Shown one piece after another: positions 22,070-30,678 of a DNA stretch of 35,930 bases. The first letter of the stretch is position 1; the number at the start of each line of letters is the position of its first letter. The position numbers and the translations under genes are program-made. The notes beneath the pieces are model-generated. The model was given only the letters and a program-made list of their open reading frames with translations. It was not told the DNA's origin and did no database searches. The DNA is from Nocardioidaceae bacterium (lineage in GTDB: Bacteria; Actinomycetota; Actinomycetes; Propionibacteriales; Nocardioidaceae): NCBI GenBank assembly GCA_013698185.1, contig JACCVL010000115.1:1-35930 (forward strand), read 5' to 3'.

Positions 22070-22115
22070 GGGGATCCTCCTCCAACTGCTGCGACACACA
22101 CGGTCATCAGCACCG

Positions 22116-22121
22116 AGCGTA
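22116..22121 (-). promoter_or_regulatory. Possible -10 box of fdxA
   Basis: TACGCT on the minus strand, about 47 nt before GTG 22069. This would leave a leader of about 40 nt that holds the GGAGGA site. Confidence 0.35.
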
Positions 22122-22160
22122 GTCGCCACGCCCCCGCTGCCACGCACACGGTCGTGCGGT

Positions 22161-22166
22161 GATACT
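22161..22166 (+). promoter_or_regulatory. Putative -10 box of the GNAT gene
   Basis: GATACT, 7 nt before GTG 22174. It argues for that start over GTG 22159, which lies upstream of the box. Confidence 0.4.
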
Positions 22167-22173
22167 CACACCC

Positions 22174-23196
22174 GTGCCCCTGGATGCCTCGCGGATCGGT
22201 CAGCGCGTCGTGGTGCGCTACCGGCTGGCGCTGCGGGAGAGAGGCTCAGCGGGAACGCCCGGCGCGACCGACGTGCTCGGGACGTTGGTCGCCTTCGACG
22301 CCGACGGGCTCGTGGTGCTCACCGACGACGCCAACCCCGACCTCGTACGCGTGGCGCACGGCCAGGTCGTCGCAGCCAAGCCGGTGCCGCCGCGGGCGTC
22401 CACGCTGCTGAGGGTCAGCGCCCAGCATCTGATGGCGGTCTGCGACGCCGGCTGGCCTGCGCGCACCGTGGAGCCGCTGGGCGACTGGCGGTTGCGCGAG
22501 TCGGCCGGCTTCACCGGACGGGGAAACTCCGCGCTGCCCGTCGGCGATCCGGGAGTCCCGCTGCCTGCCGCGCTCAGCCGCGTGGCGGCGTTCTACGCCG
22601 AGCACGGGCTGCCGCCGCTGGCGCAGGTCGTCCTCGGCTCGGAGCTCGAGTCACCGCTGGCCGAAGCGGGCTGGCAGGTTGCGCGCCACGCCGAGGGAGC
22701 GCTGGTGCAGGTCGCCCCGGTCGCGGTGGCCCGCCGAGCGGCCCGCTCCCGGCGCGCTGCGAGCGACAGCACCGATGGCGGGCCAGTCACGATCTCTGAC
22801 CGGCTCACCGACGGCTGGGCCCGTCGCTATGGCCGCACCTGCGGCGCAGCGATCGAGGTGATCCGACACGTGCTGGCCGGCCCGGACAGCGTGGCGCTGG
22901 CGGCGATCGGCGACCCGCCGATCGCCATCGGACGCGGCGTCGTCACCGGCGACTGGTTGGGGCTGGCCGCGGTCGAGGTGGACGTCGAGCACCGTCGCCA
23001 CGGTCTCGCCGGCCGCGTCGTCGACGCGCTGCTGGACTGGGGTGCCGAGCACGGCGCGCGCTCGGCGTACCTGCAGACCATGCCGGACAACACCGGCGCC
23101 CTGGCGCTGTATGCGCCGTACGGCTTCGTCACCCACCACCGCTACCGCTACTGGGGTCCGACTCCGGCGCCGCCGGATCGAGACCCCGCTCGCTGA
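22174..23196 (+). CDS. GNAT-family acetyltransferase with N-terminal beta domain
   Basis: Product of 340 residues. The N-terminal 70 residues (RIGQRVVVRYRL, VLGTLVAFDADGLVVLTDD) form a small beta-barrel-like domain. The C-terminal GNAT domain has motif A VEVDVEHRRHGLAGRVVDALLDW and the YLQTMPDNTGALALYAPYGF strand-helix that lines the acyl-CoA site. This arrangement resembles the actinobacterial acetyltransferases some of which make N-acetylglutamate, but the substrate is not deducible here. GTG 22174 is preferred from GATACT spacing. Its last 68 bp overlap the convergent flavin reductase gene. Confidence 0.8.
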   Translation: MPLDASRIGQRVVVRYRLALRERGSAGTPGATDVLGTLVAFDADGLVVLTDDANPDLVRVAHGQVVAAKPVPPRASTLLRVSAQHLMAVCDAGWPARTVEPLGDWRLRESAGFTGRGNSALPVGDPGVPLPAALSRVAAFYAEHGLPPLAQVVLGSELESPLAEAGWQVARHAEGALVQVAPVAVARRAARSRRAASDSTDGGPVTISDRLTDGWARRYGRTCGAAIEVIRHVLAGPDSVALAAIGDPPIAIGRGVVTGDWLGLAAVEVDVEHRRHGLAGRVVDALLDWGAEHGARSAYLQTMPDNTGALALYAPYGFVTHHRYRYWGPTPAPPDRDPAR

Positions 23197-23710
23197 CCGG
23201 CCACCGCACCAGGGCCCCGTAGTGGGAGCGGTAGTACAACAGCGGGTCGTCGGCCTCGCCAGAGACCGCGGCCGCGAGCACCTCGCCAACGAGGATGGTG
23301 TGGTCCGCGCCGTCGTAGGCCGCCCTGGTGCGGCACTCCAGCCACGCCAGCGCGTCGTCGACGAGCACCGTTCCGGTGACCTCGCCACGGTGGTGCGCCA
23401 CCCGGTCGAGCTGGTGGCTCAGGTCGCGACCACGGGTCGCCAGCCAGCTTGCTGTCTCGTGCGCGGACTCCCGCAGCACCGACACCCCCCAGAACCCGGC
23501 TGAAAGGACCGGGTCGTGAAAGCGGTTGTGCGTGTCGACGCACGCCAGCACGAGCGGTGGGTCGAGGGACACCGAGGTGAAGGCGCTCACCGTGATCGCG
23601 TGGTCGGTGGGGCCCGTCACGGTCTCGTGCACGGTGCTGAGGACCGTGACCCCACTGGCGAACCGCCCGAGGACGGCCCGGAATGCCTTGTCGTCCACAG
23701 CGGAAAGCAC
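23129..23710 (-). CDS. Flavin reductase-like FMN-binding protein
   Basis: Product of 193 residues. It starts KAFRAVLGRFASGVTVLST and continues HAITVSAFTSVSLDPPLVLACVD, ending in LLYYRSHYGAL: the split-barrel flavin reductase family used with two-component monooxygenases to supply reduced flavin. GTG 23710 follows TAGTCT by 6 nt. The last 68 bp overlap the GNAT gene on the other strand, so the Gly/Ser-rich C-terminal tail (SDPSSGSGGG) may be a by-product of that overlap. Confidence 0.9.
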   Translation of the reverse strand: MLSAVDDKAFRAVLGRFASGVTVLSTVHETVTGPTDHAITVSAFTSVSLDPPLVLACVDTHNRFHDPVLSAGFWGVSVLRESAHETASWLATRGRDLSHQLDRVAHHRGEVTGTVLVDDALAWLECRTRAAYDGADHTILVGEVLAAAVSGEADDPLLYYRSHYGALVRWPVSERGLDPAAPESDPSSGSGGG

Positions 23711-23716
23711 GGACCG

Positions 23717-23748
23717 AGACTAGGCACCCGGCATGTCCCTGCCAGCCT
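23717..23748. promoter_or_regulatory. Divergent -10 boxes, flavin reductase and small membrane protein
   Basis: TAGTCT (minus, 23722-23717) is 6 nt before GTG 23710; CAGCCT (plus, 23743-23748) is 6 nt before GTG 23755. Confidence 0.45.
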
Positions 23749-23754
23749 GGGGCG

Positions 23755-24195
23755 GTGCAACCCACCCTCCCAGTGCTGAGCCTGCTGGTCGCGGCGGCGG
23801 TCCACCTCGGGTTCCAGCTGGTCGTGACCGCTGTGGTCTACCCGGCTCTCGTCGACGTGCCCGACGAGCAGTGGCGCGAGCATCACGACCGGCACTCGCG
23901 TCGCATCGCGCCGCTGGTGGTCGTCGTCTACAGCGTGCTCGTCGTGTCCTGTGCCTGGGTGCTGTGGTCTGGCCCCACGCTGCTGGAGTGGGGCGCCCTC
24001 GCTGCCTGCGCGGCGGCGTTCGGTCTGACCGCGGTGGTGGCGGCGCCCGCCCACAGCCGACTCGGGGCAGGACGCGACCCCGTGGTGCTGGCTCGACTGC
24101 TGCGCGCCGACCGGCTGCGCCTGCCGCCGTGGCCTCGGGCAGGTCGCCGGCTCCGGACTCCCTACAGGCAGATCACGGTGTCGGCCGGGATGTAG
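23755..24195 (+). CDS. Small multi-pass membrane protein, unknown function
   Basis: Product of 146 residues with four probable membrane helices: LSLLVAAAVHLGFQLVVTAVVYPAL, APLVVVVYSVLVVSCAWVLW, ALAACAAAFGLTAVVAAPAHS, and a weaker one. The loop VDVPDEQWREHHDRHSRRI holds several His and Asp residues. It recalls DUF1772-like membrane proteins, but I do not recognise it firmly. GTG 23755 is set by CAGCCT 6 nt upstream and by loss of hydrophobic character before it. Its last 34 bp overlap the convergent vanW-domain gene. Confidence 0.6.
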   Translation: MQPTLPVLSLLVAAAVHLGFQLVVTAVVYPALVDVPDEQWREHHDRHSRRIAPLVVVVYSVLVVSCAWVLWSGPTLLEWGALAACAAAFGLTAVVAAPAHSRLGAGRDPVVLARLLRADRLRLPPWPRAGRRLRTPYRQITVSAGM

Positions 24196-25916
24196 TCGGT
24201 GTGGAAGGTCTCGGTGCGCACCTTCTCGTTCGAGTCGGGACGGAAGAAGTCGCGGTAGACGTCGATCTCGAAGCCGGCGTACCCGGTGGTGGGCACGCAC
24301 TCGTCGTCGCTGATCCTGCGGGTCTCCGGCGCGACGGTGTCGTAGCGCTCGGACTGGCGCGCCACGATGTCCCACACCTTGGTGCTCCACATCTCGACGT
24401 GCATCGCACCGGTGCCACCGGGAACGCTCGGCTCGATAAATGAGCGGATGTAGATCCCATACGGAGTGTCGTTGCGGAAGCGCAGGTCGACCGAACCCCA
24501 CGCCACGGTCGCCTCGCGGCCCACCGGGTAGCGGTCGATGTAGAAGCTGTGCGGCTTGTGCTCGACGTCCTCGAGCCCGGCGAAGAACATCGCGTTGAAC
24601 AACGTCGTCGCGACCTGGGACACCCCGCCGCCGAAGTCCTCGGCGAAGATGCCGTCGCTGATGATGAACCCCTCGACGAAACCGTTCGCTGCGGTGCGCT
24701 CGCCCACGGTGTGGTTGAGGCTGAACGTCTGGTCGGGGTGCAGCACCGTCCCGTCGATGAGCTCGGCGGCACGGCCGATGTTGGTGTTGCGGTAGTCCTC
24801 GTGTGGGTAGTACGTCGTGAAGCTGCTGACGAGCTGCTTGATGCCCAGCCGACGAGCGTCCCCCGTCGTCAGCTGGGGCCGTTGGGTGTCCAGCGCCACC
24901 CGCGCGGTGCGTTCGTCCTTCGACGTCGCCGCTGCCAGGACGGCGTCGGCGAGTGCCCCGGCCTCCAGTCGGGCGCCGAAGCGAGCGGGCACCAACCGAG
25001 GCCGCCCGTCCACGAAGGTGAATGCGGCGTCTCGAGGCTCACGGCTGGCGGCGGACACCACCGCACCGAGGCGCCTGGTCAACAGCTGCGTGTCGACCCG
25101 CGGCCGCAGCCTGTCGCCTTGTGCCTGCAGCGACAGTGCGGGAGCGAACTGCCGCGGTGGCAACCGCACCTCGCGGGCGGCGATATCGAGCGTGATCGGC
25201 TCGGCCACGATGCGCTCGGCCCGGGCCATCGCCGCGCGGAGCCGGGGGGCGCTGACCGCGACCGGGGTGTCGACGACGGGCAGCTCGACGACGCCGTCGC
25301 TCACCAGCCACGAGTCCAACACCGCGACGGCGGCCTGGCCGACGTCGACCTGCCGGCCCGCCCGTGGCTTGCGCAGCTCCGGCTGGCGGCCCCGGAAGGT
25401 GATGGCGGGCTGCACCCCCTGCTGCCCGGAGCTGCGGGCCAGCGACCGGAGGGCGGTGATCAGCTTGGCCTGCTCGACCCGTACGACCGGGTCCACCCGG
25501 TCGCCGCCGAAGAAGGCCGTCCACAAGGTCCGCGGGTCGAGCTTGGTGCCACCCCCGGCGCGGGCGACGGTGGCGTCGACATCCAGGTGCAGGCCGAGCG
25601 TGTCCGGCTTGAGCATCCTGACCTCTCCCGCGGCCGACACCGCGATCGGCTCGTCAGCAAGCGGCAGCAGGTCCCTGGTGAGCGCGCTGGTGGCCTCGGC
25701 CGGTGTCAGCCCGCTGATCGCCACGCCGGCGACGCGGGTCCCGGTGGGGATGCGGTCACCGGCAACGGCGACCGCGGCGCCGTACAGCCCCACCAACAGC
25801 ACCAGCAGGCCGGCGACAGCAAACCAGGCCGTCCGACGTTCGCGTCGCAGGGTCGGATCGGGCGCGGACCGCCGCCCCTCGGGCACGGAGCCCACGTCGT
25901 CGTCTGACCGGCTCAT
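24162..25916 (-). CDS. VanW-domain cell-wall protein (YoaR-like)
   Basis: Product of 584 residues. A cytoplasmic N-terminus is followed by one membrane helix (about 31-52). Two peptidoglycan-binding-4-like repeats follow (from IPTGTRVAGVAISGLTPAEAT, and again near 255-330), then a G5-less VanW domain (about 360-540) with NTNIGRAAELIDGTVLHPDQTFSLNHTVGERT and FGGGVSQVATTLFNAMFFAG. The domain was named after a vancomycin-resistance cluster gene, but its reaction is unknown, and this is no evidence of resistance. A TAGGAT lies 9 nt before ATG 25916. It begins 12 nt after the next upstream gene's stop on the same strand. Confidence 0.88.
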   Translation of the reverse strand: MSRSDDDVGSVPEGRRSAPDPTLRRERRTAWFAVAGLLVLLVGLYGAAVAVAGDRIPTGTRVAGVAISGLTPAEATSALTRDLLPLADEPIAVSAAGEVRMLKPDTLGLHLDVDATVARAGGGTKLDPRTLWTAFFGGDRVDPVVRVEQAKLITALRSLARSSGQQGVQPAITFRGRQPELRKPRAGRQVDVGQAAVAVLDSWLVSDGVVELPVVDTPVAVSAPRLRAAMARAERIVAEPITLDIAAREVRLPPRQFAPALSLQAQGDRLRPRVDTQLLTRRLGAVVSAASREPRDAAFTFVDGRPRLVPARFGARLEAGALADAVLAAATSKDERTARVALDTQRPQLTTGDARRLGIKQLVSSFTTYYPHEDYRNTNIGRAAELIDGTVLHPDQTFSLNHTVGERTAANGFVEGFIISDGIFAEDFGGGVSQVATTLFNAMFFAGLEDVEHKPHSFYIDRYPVGREATVAWGSVDLRFRNDTPYGIYIRSFIEPSVPGGTGAMHVEMWSTKVWDIVARQSERYDTVAPETRRISDDECVPTTGYAGFEIDVYRDFFRPDSNEKVRTETFHTDYIPADTVICL

Positions 25917-25925
25917 GGCGTGGTC

Positions 25926-25931
25926 ATCCTA
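25926..25931 (-). promoter_or_regulatory. Possible -10 box of the VanW gene
   Basis: TAGGAT on the minus strand, 9 nt before ATG 25916. It overlaps the stop of the upstream membrane-protein gene, so an extra promoter inside the operon is possible. Confidence 0.35.
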
Positions 25932-26345
25932 TGTCCGGGCGGCACGCTTGCGAGGCCACGCCACGGGCCCGCTCGCCGCGGCCGGCGGGCTGCTCGCGGT
26001 CCGCCGGGCGGCGGAGACACCGAGCACCGTGGCGATCACCACGGCGCCCGAGACGGCGACGAGGAAGACCCACCCGAGCCAGTCCGCAGCGACCATGTAG
26101 TCGCCCTCGGGACGTCCGAAGAGAGCCAGCAGCACCGCGGCACACCAGCCGACGCCGTATCCGATCACCGTGCCCCGCCCTGCCCCCAGCACCCCCAACG
26201 CCGCGCTGACCGAGACCGAGGCTGCGGCGGCCAGCACCAGACCCCAGGGCAGCTCGGCACCGCCCAGCCGGTGCACGAGCAGGGCGAGCACCCCCACGAC
26301 GGCGCCGACTACCGCAGCGCCGGCGGCGGCCGCGACCCGGTTCAT
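25929..26345 (-). CDS. DUF6113-like small membrane protein
   Basis: Product of 138 residues with four membrane helices (AAAAGAAVVGAVVGVLALLVH, GLVLAAAASVSVSAALGVLG, VIGYGVGWCAAVLLALFG, LGWVFLVAVSGAVVIATVLGV) and a basic C-terminal tail (WPRKRAART). Proteins of this look follow mshB in many actinomycetes (DUF6113), and this one lies 26 bp downstream of mshB, so it is probably cotranscribed. The function is unknown. Confidence 0.7.
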   Translation of the reverse strand: MNRVAAAAGAAVVGAVVGVLALLVHRLGGAELPWGLVLAAAASVSVSAALGVLGAGRGTVIGYGVGWCAAVLLALFGRPEGDYMVAADWLGWVFLVAVSGAVVIATVLGVSAARRTASSPPAAASGPVAWPRKRAART

Positions 26346-26371
26346 CCCCCACTCACCCCTGGCTCATCGCG

Positions 26372-27331
26372 TCAGTCGTCGCCGACGTCCGACGTCACGA
26401 GGCCGGCGAACAGGTCGGTTTCGAGGCCGGTGTCGGGATGAGGAGGGCCAGGCGTCCCCTTGGCCAGGCGGTAGAACTCCACCCCCCAGGCCTCATCGCC
26501 GACGCTGTTGCTCAGCGCAAAGAACGGGCCGTCAACAGTGATCTGGGTGGCGTGCGCACGCATGGCGGCGAGCTTCTGCTCGACGTAGCCGGTGCTGTCG
26601 ACTGCGGCGCTGAGCAGCTCGTCGGGGACCACGAACGGGGGCAACGGACCGTCGGGGTCCATCCCCTGGAAGGTGGTGTCGTCGCCCAGCTCGCGCAGCC
26701 GTCTGATGCCCTCGCGCAGCTTGGACTCCGACATCGCCGTCCAGTAGACCTTCGCCACGTCCCAGGCCGCACCGAGATCCGGCCGGTACGAGGGGACCGC
26801 CGCGAGCGCCACCGCGTAGGTCGAGACCCGGTGGGCCTGAACATGGTCGGGATGGCCGTAGCCACCGAACTGGTCGTAGGTGACGAGCACCTGTGGGCAC
26901 ACCTCGCGCAGCACCTCGACCAGGTGGCCGGCAGCCTCGAGCAGGTCGGCGGCCCAGAACGCACCGGCCGGCAGCTCCGGTGCCGCCATCGCCCCGCCCG
27001 ACTCACTCCAGACCATGCCGGAGTCGTGAAAGCGCCCCAGGCCGCCGAGGAAGCGGTGGTCGGTGACGCCGAGCTCCTTCATCGCCTGGGCCAGCTCGCC
27101 GACGCGGTGCTCGCCGAGGCCACCGGCACGCTCGAAGGCCAGGTGGGCGAGGTCGGGCACGAGCACCTCGCCCATCTCACCGAGCGTGCAGGTCACCACG
27201 GTGACGTGCACGCCCTCGTCGACGTAGCGCGCCATCAAGGCTCCGTCATTGATCGTCTCGTCGTCGGGGTGGGCGTGCACGAGAACGATCCGACGGTCGG
27301 CCGAGATCACTGGAGTCGGTGCGGTGGTCAC
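26372..27331 (-). CDS. mshB: N-acetyl-glucosaminyl-inositol deacetylase MshB
   Basis: Product of 319 residues of the PIG-L/LmbE fold. It has the zinc-binding HAHPDDETINDG (His21, Asp24) and GYGHPDHVQAHR (His160, His163), with Asp23 as catalytic base by family analogy. It removes the acetyl group from GlcNAc-inositol in mycothiol biosynthesis, the major actinobacterial thiol. Length and the C-terminal FFALSNSVGDEAWGVEFYRL region match the MshB group rather than Mca. GTG 27331 stands 6 nt from TAGCCT. It diverges from the S9 peptidase gene. Confidence 0.93.
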   Translation of the reverse strand: MTTAPTPVISADRRIVLVHAHPDDETINDGALMARYVDEGVHVTVVTCTLGEMGEVLVPDLAHLAFERAGGLGEHRVGELAQAMKELGVTDHRFLGGLGRFHDSGMVWSESGGAMAAPELPAGAFWAADLLEAAGHLVEVLREVCPQVLVTYDQFGGYGHPDHVQAHRVSTYAVALAAVPSYRPDLGAAWDVAKVYWTAMSESKLREGIRRLRELGDDTTFQGMDPDGPLPPFVVPDELLSAAVDSTGYVEQKLAAMRAHATQITVDGPFFALSNSVGDEAWGVEFYRLAKGTPGPPHPDTGLETDLFAGLVTSDVGDD

Positions 27332-27337
27332 GCCCTC

Positions 27338-27374
27338 AGGCTACGGCGCGACGCCGACATCCGGCTGGCAGGAT
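27338..27374. promoter_or_regulatory. Divergent -10 boxes, mshB and S9 peptidase
   Basis: TAGCCT (minus, 27343-27338) is 6 nt before GTG 27331; CAGGAT (plus, 27369-27374) is 6 nt before GTG 27381. Confidence 0.5.
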
Positions 27375-27380
27375 CGCGGT

Positions 27381-29531
27381 GTGACCGCCGACGCACCGCC
27401 CGGACCAGCCCTGCACGAGACGCTGAGCTTTCCCCGCCTGTCCGCCCGCACCGCCCGCTTCACCCTCGGCGTACCGCGGGCGCTGACGGTGAGCGACGAC
27501 GGGCGCCGGGTGCTGTTTTTGCGCAGCAACTCGGGCACCGCGCGAGCCGGCGCGCTGTGGGTGTACGACGTCGACACCGGCACGGAGCGGTGCCTCGCCG
27601 AGCCCGACCTGCTGCTCGGCGAGGCAGCCGAGGAGCTGTCGGCCGACGAGCGCTCCCGCCGCGAACGCAGCCGCGAGTCCGGCGCCGGCATCGTGTCGTA
27701 CGCCACCGACGCCGACGCTGAGCACGCCTGCTTCGCGCTGTCGGGGCGGCTGTGGCTGGTCGACGTTCGCACCGGCGCTGCCGTCCGCGAGCTGCCCTCG
27801 ACCGGGGCGGTCATCGACCCGCGGCTGGACCCCACCGGTCGTCGCGTCGCCTACGCCAGCGGCCGGGCCCTGCACGTGGTCGCCACCGACCCCGCAGCCG
27901 GAGCCGGCACGGTGCTCGTCGAGCCCGACGGGGAGCATGCGGTGTGGGGGCAGGCGGAGTTCGTCGCCGCCGAGGAGATGGACCGGCACCGCGGCTTCTG
28001 GTGGGCTCCGGACGGTGAGTCACTGCTCGTCGAGCGCTACGACGAGTCCGCCGTGCCGGTCTGGCACCTCGCCGACCCGTCCCGTCCCGAACGTGAGCCG
28101 GTCGCCCGGCGCTACCCCGCCGCCGGTACGGCCAACGCTGAGGTGTCGCTGTGGGCAGTGCGCCTGGACGGCTCGCGCCGAGAGGTCGAATGGGACCACG
28201 AACGCCTGCCCTACCTGCTGCGGGTGTCCTGGACCGAATCCGGCGACCCGCTGCTGCAGGTGATGAGCCGCGACCAACGCGATGCCCAGGTGCTCGCCTC
28301 GGAGCTCGTCGACGGTGCCGTCACCGGAGCGACCCGGGTGCTGACCGAGGAGCACGACGACGTCTGGCTGGAGCCGTACGAGGGGGTGCCGACCTGGTCG
28401 CCGGACGGACGGCTGGTCACGGTGCAGGCAGATGCCGCGTCCGACACCTACCGGGTGGCGATCGACGGCGAGCCGCTCAGCCCGGCCGGACTGCAGGTGA
28501 GCGCGGTGGTCAGGGTCGACGTCGACGGCGTGCTGGTGCAGGCAACCCGCGAGTCGACCGAGCTGCAGCTGGGCTGGGTCGGCTGGGACGGCACCGTGGC
28601 GCCCGGTGCGATGACCGAGGGCTCCGCCGTGCACTCCGGGACGGTCGCCGGCGGCACCTGGGCGGTCGCCCGCGGTGGCCTGGACGCCGACGGCACCCGC
28701 GTGTTCGTGGTCGCCGACGGCGAGCGTCGCGAGCTCGCCAACCGCCAGCAGTACGCCGGCTTCCGACCGCAGGTGACGATGCTGCGAGCCGGTGCGCGCG
28801 AGCTGCGCACCGGCGTGCTGTTCCCGCGGGGGCACGTGCCCGGCTCGCACCGGCTGCCGGTGGTGCTCGCACCGTACGGCGGCCCGCACGGTCTCATGTG
28901 CGTCGCTGACTCCCGGCCCTTCCTGGAGCCGCAGTGGCTCGCCGACCAGGGGTTCTGTGTGGTCGTCGCCGACGGGCGCGGGACCCCGCACCGGGGGCCG
29001 GCGTGGGACCGCGCCGTACGTGACGACCTCGGCGCCGTGACGCTGCAGGACCAGGTCGACGCGCTGACCGCCGTCGCAGCGGCCTATCCCGAAGACATCG
29101 ACATCGGCCGGGTGGGCATCACCGGGTGGTCGTACGGCGGCTATCTGGCGGCACTCGCGGTGCTGCTGCGCCCGGACGTCTTCGCGTGCGCAGTCGCGGG
29201 CGCCCCGGTGACCGAGATGCGCCTGTACGACACGTTCTACACCGAGCGCTACCTCGGCCACCCCGACGAGCAGCCGGCGGTCTACGACGCCAACTCGTTG
29301 CTGCCGCTGGCGGAGCGGTTGGAGCGGCCGTTGATGGTGATCCACGGGTTGGCCGACGACAACGTGGTGGTGGCGCACACCCTGCAGCTGTCCTCGGCCC
29401 TGCTCGCGGCGGGCCGGCCGCACACCGTGCTACCGCTGTCCGGGGTGACCCACATGACGCCGCAGGAGGTGGTGGCCGAGAACCTGAAGGTGCTTCAGGT
29501 GAGGTTTCTCAGCGAGCACCTCGGCGCCTGA
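27381..29531 (+). CDS. S9B prolyl oligopeptidase (dipeptidyl-peptidase IV-like)
   Basis: Product of 716 residues without a signal peptide, so probably cytoplasmic. The N-terminal beta-propeller (to about 450) includes the DPP4-type substrate anchor FVAAEEMDRHRGFWWAPDG, whose Glu-Glu pair binds the peptide amino end. The C-terminal alpha/beta-hydrolase has Ser584 (GWSYGGY), Asp659/660 (HGLADDNV) and His691 (GVTHMT). It should remove X-Pro or X-Ala dipeptides. GTG 27381 is chosen by CAGGAT at 6 nt. The last 23 bp overlap the convergent Nudix-kinase gene. Confidence 0.92.
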   Translation: MTADAPPGPALHETLSFPRLSARTARFTLGVPRALTVSDDGRRVLFLRSNSGTARAGALWVYDVDTGTERCLAEPDLLLGEAAEELSADERSRRERSRESGAGIVSYATDADAEHACFALSGRLWLVDVRTGAAVRELPSTGAVIDPRLDPTGRRVAYASGRALHVVATDPAAGAGTVLVEPDGEHAVWGQAEFVAAEEMDRHRGFWWAPDGESLLVERYDESAVPVWHLADPSRPEREPVARRYPAAGTANAEVSLWAVRLDGSRREVEWDHERLPYLLRVSWTESGDPLLQVMSRDQRDAQVLASELVDGAVTGATRVLTEEHDDVWLEPYEGVPTWSPDGRLVTVQADAASDTYRVAIDGEPLSPAGLQVSAVVRVDVDGVLVQATRESTELQLGWVGWDGTVAPGAMTEGSAVHSGTVAGGTWAVARGGLDADGTRVFVVADGERRELANRQQYAGFRPQVTMLRAGARELRTGVLFPRGHVPGSHRLPVVLAPYGGPHGLMCVADSRPFLEPQWLADQGFCVVVADGRGTPHRGPAWDRAVRDDLGAVTLQDQVDALTAVAAAYPEDIDIGRVGITGWSYGGYLAALAVLLRPDVFACAVAGAPVTEMRLYDTFYTERYLGHPDEQPAVYDANSLLPLAERLERPLMVIHGLADDNVVVAHTLQLSSALLAAGRPHTVLPLSGVTHMTPQEVVAENLKVLQVRFLSEHLGA

Positions 29532-30678
29532 GACGGTCCTCGATGTCCGGCAGCCGGGCGGTGAGCCGCGCCAGCCGGCCCACCGAACGCTGCGGCTCTC
29601 CGATCGCGCGCAGGTTAAGCATCCCCTGGTCGCCGAGCCGCTGACCCGCGGCGATGCGTGCCGTCGCGTCCTCGATACGCGGGACGACGCCGCGCAGCAC
29701 CACCACCGGATCGACGTCGCCGTAGGCGTCGCACAGCAGCCGGAGCCGGCGGGCCGACTCGTCGGCGCCGACGTCGCGGTACAGCGGGACGGCGTTCCAT
29801 GCGCTGAAGGACAGGTCGTCGACCGGGTGTCCCGGGCCGGCCATGTCCCAGTCGATGACGGCGGCCAGCCGGCCCTCGTGCACCACCACGTTGTACGGGG
29901 CGACGTCGAGGTGGCAGATGATCTCGCCGGCACCGAGGGCCCGGACGGTGTTGCGCCAGGGGGCCTCACCAGGAGGTACGAAGCCGGTCACCGCGGCATG
30001 GAACCGGGCCAGCCAGGACCCGATGTCGCGCACCTGCACATCGGGAACCCTCTCGTCGGGGTCGAACGCCCGCCCCTCGATGAAGGTCAGCACCTCACGT
30101 CCCCGGCTGTCGAAGCCGAGCACCCGCGGCACGCCGTCGAGCCCGCGGGCGCGGACGTGAGCGAGCAGGGCGTGGACCGCCGGCGTCCACGCCCCGGTGG
30201 GACGCCGTACCGTCGACCCGATGCGCACCGAGCCGCCGACGTTGCCACCCGGCAGCGGCTCGCCGTCGAGCAGCCGCTGACGTACCCCCTCCACGAACGG
30301 ACGATCGGCTGGCAGCCAGGCGACCTCGTCGAGCTCTTCGGGCGCCAGCCACCGGATCGCATCGTGCTCGCCCGGCCTCGGCTCGGAAGACACGGGATCA
30401 CCGGCTGGCGCCGACGCCAGGTGACACTCGTAGGCGTGCAGCACCAGTCCCGAGGGCAGCGTCTGCGCGCCGGCGAACCGCTCGCCCACCTCGATGGCAC
30501 AGCCGAGCTCCTCGTGCACCTCGCGCCGCAGCGCCTCGGCGGGAGACTCCCCCGGGTCCACCTTGCCGCCGGGCAGCTCCCAGCCGCCTGCGGTGCAGAA
30601 CGGTTGGCGCCGACGGGCGGCCAGGACCCGGCCGTGCTCGACGATCACCGCGGCCACCACCACCCGCTCAGCACTCAT
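29509..30678 (-). CDS. Nudix hydrolase-APH-type kinase fusion protein
   Basis: Product of 389 residues. Residues 1-140 are a MutT-type Nudix domain with a complete Nudix box at 37-59 (GGKVDPGE, then REVHEELG). Residues 145-385 are an aminoglycoside-phosphotransferase/choline-kinase-like domain: VRIGSTVRRPTGAWTPAVHALL, the Brenner motif HLDVAPYN (256-263) and IDWD (275-278), with the metal-binding Asp. Both active sites look intact. Each half alone is common: Nudix cleaning of oxidised or modified nucleoside phosphates, and phosphorylation of a small molecule. The natural fusion suggests linked substrates, not known. ATG 30678 follows GAGG at 6 nt. There is no evidence that it confers antibiotic resistance. 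Confidence 0.85.
   Translation of the reverse strand: MSAERVVVAAVIVEHGRVLAARRRQPFCTAGGWELPGGKVDPGESPAEALRREVHEELGCAIEVGERFAGAQTLPSGLVLHAYECHLASAPAGDPVSSEPRPGEHDAIRWLAPEELDEVAWLPADRPFVEGVRQRLLDGEPLPGGNVGGSVRIGSTVRRPTGAWTPAVHALLAHVRARGLDGVPRVLGFDSRGREVLTFIEGRAFDPDERVPDVQVRDIGSWLARFHAAVTGFVPPGEAPWRNTVRALGAGEIICHLDVAPYNVVVHEGRLAAVIDWDMAGPGHPVDDLSFSAWNAVPLYRDVGADESARRLRLLCDAYGDVDPVVVLRGVVPRIEDATARIAAGQRLGDQGMLNLRAIGEPQRSVGRLARLTARLPDIEDRLRRRGAR

Noticed and set aside
24162-25916. VanW gene as vancomycin resistance
   Set aside because: No vanH, vanA/B or vanX genes nearby; VanW-domain proteins are common in actinomycetes without resistance.
24549-26100. Open + strand frames of over 400 codons opposite the VanW gene
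   Set aside because: They are shadows of a conserved membrane protein; no family features or ribosome sites.
29509-30678. Kinase half as an aminoglycoside resistance gene
   Set aside because: The fold is shared with many metabolic kinases, the gene is in a conserved chromosomal setting, and it is fused to a Nudix domain.
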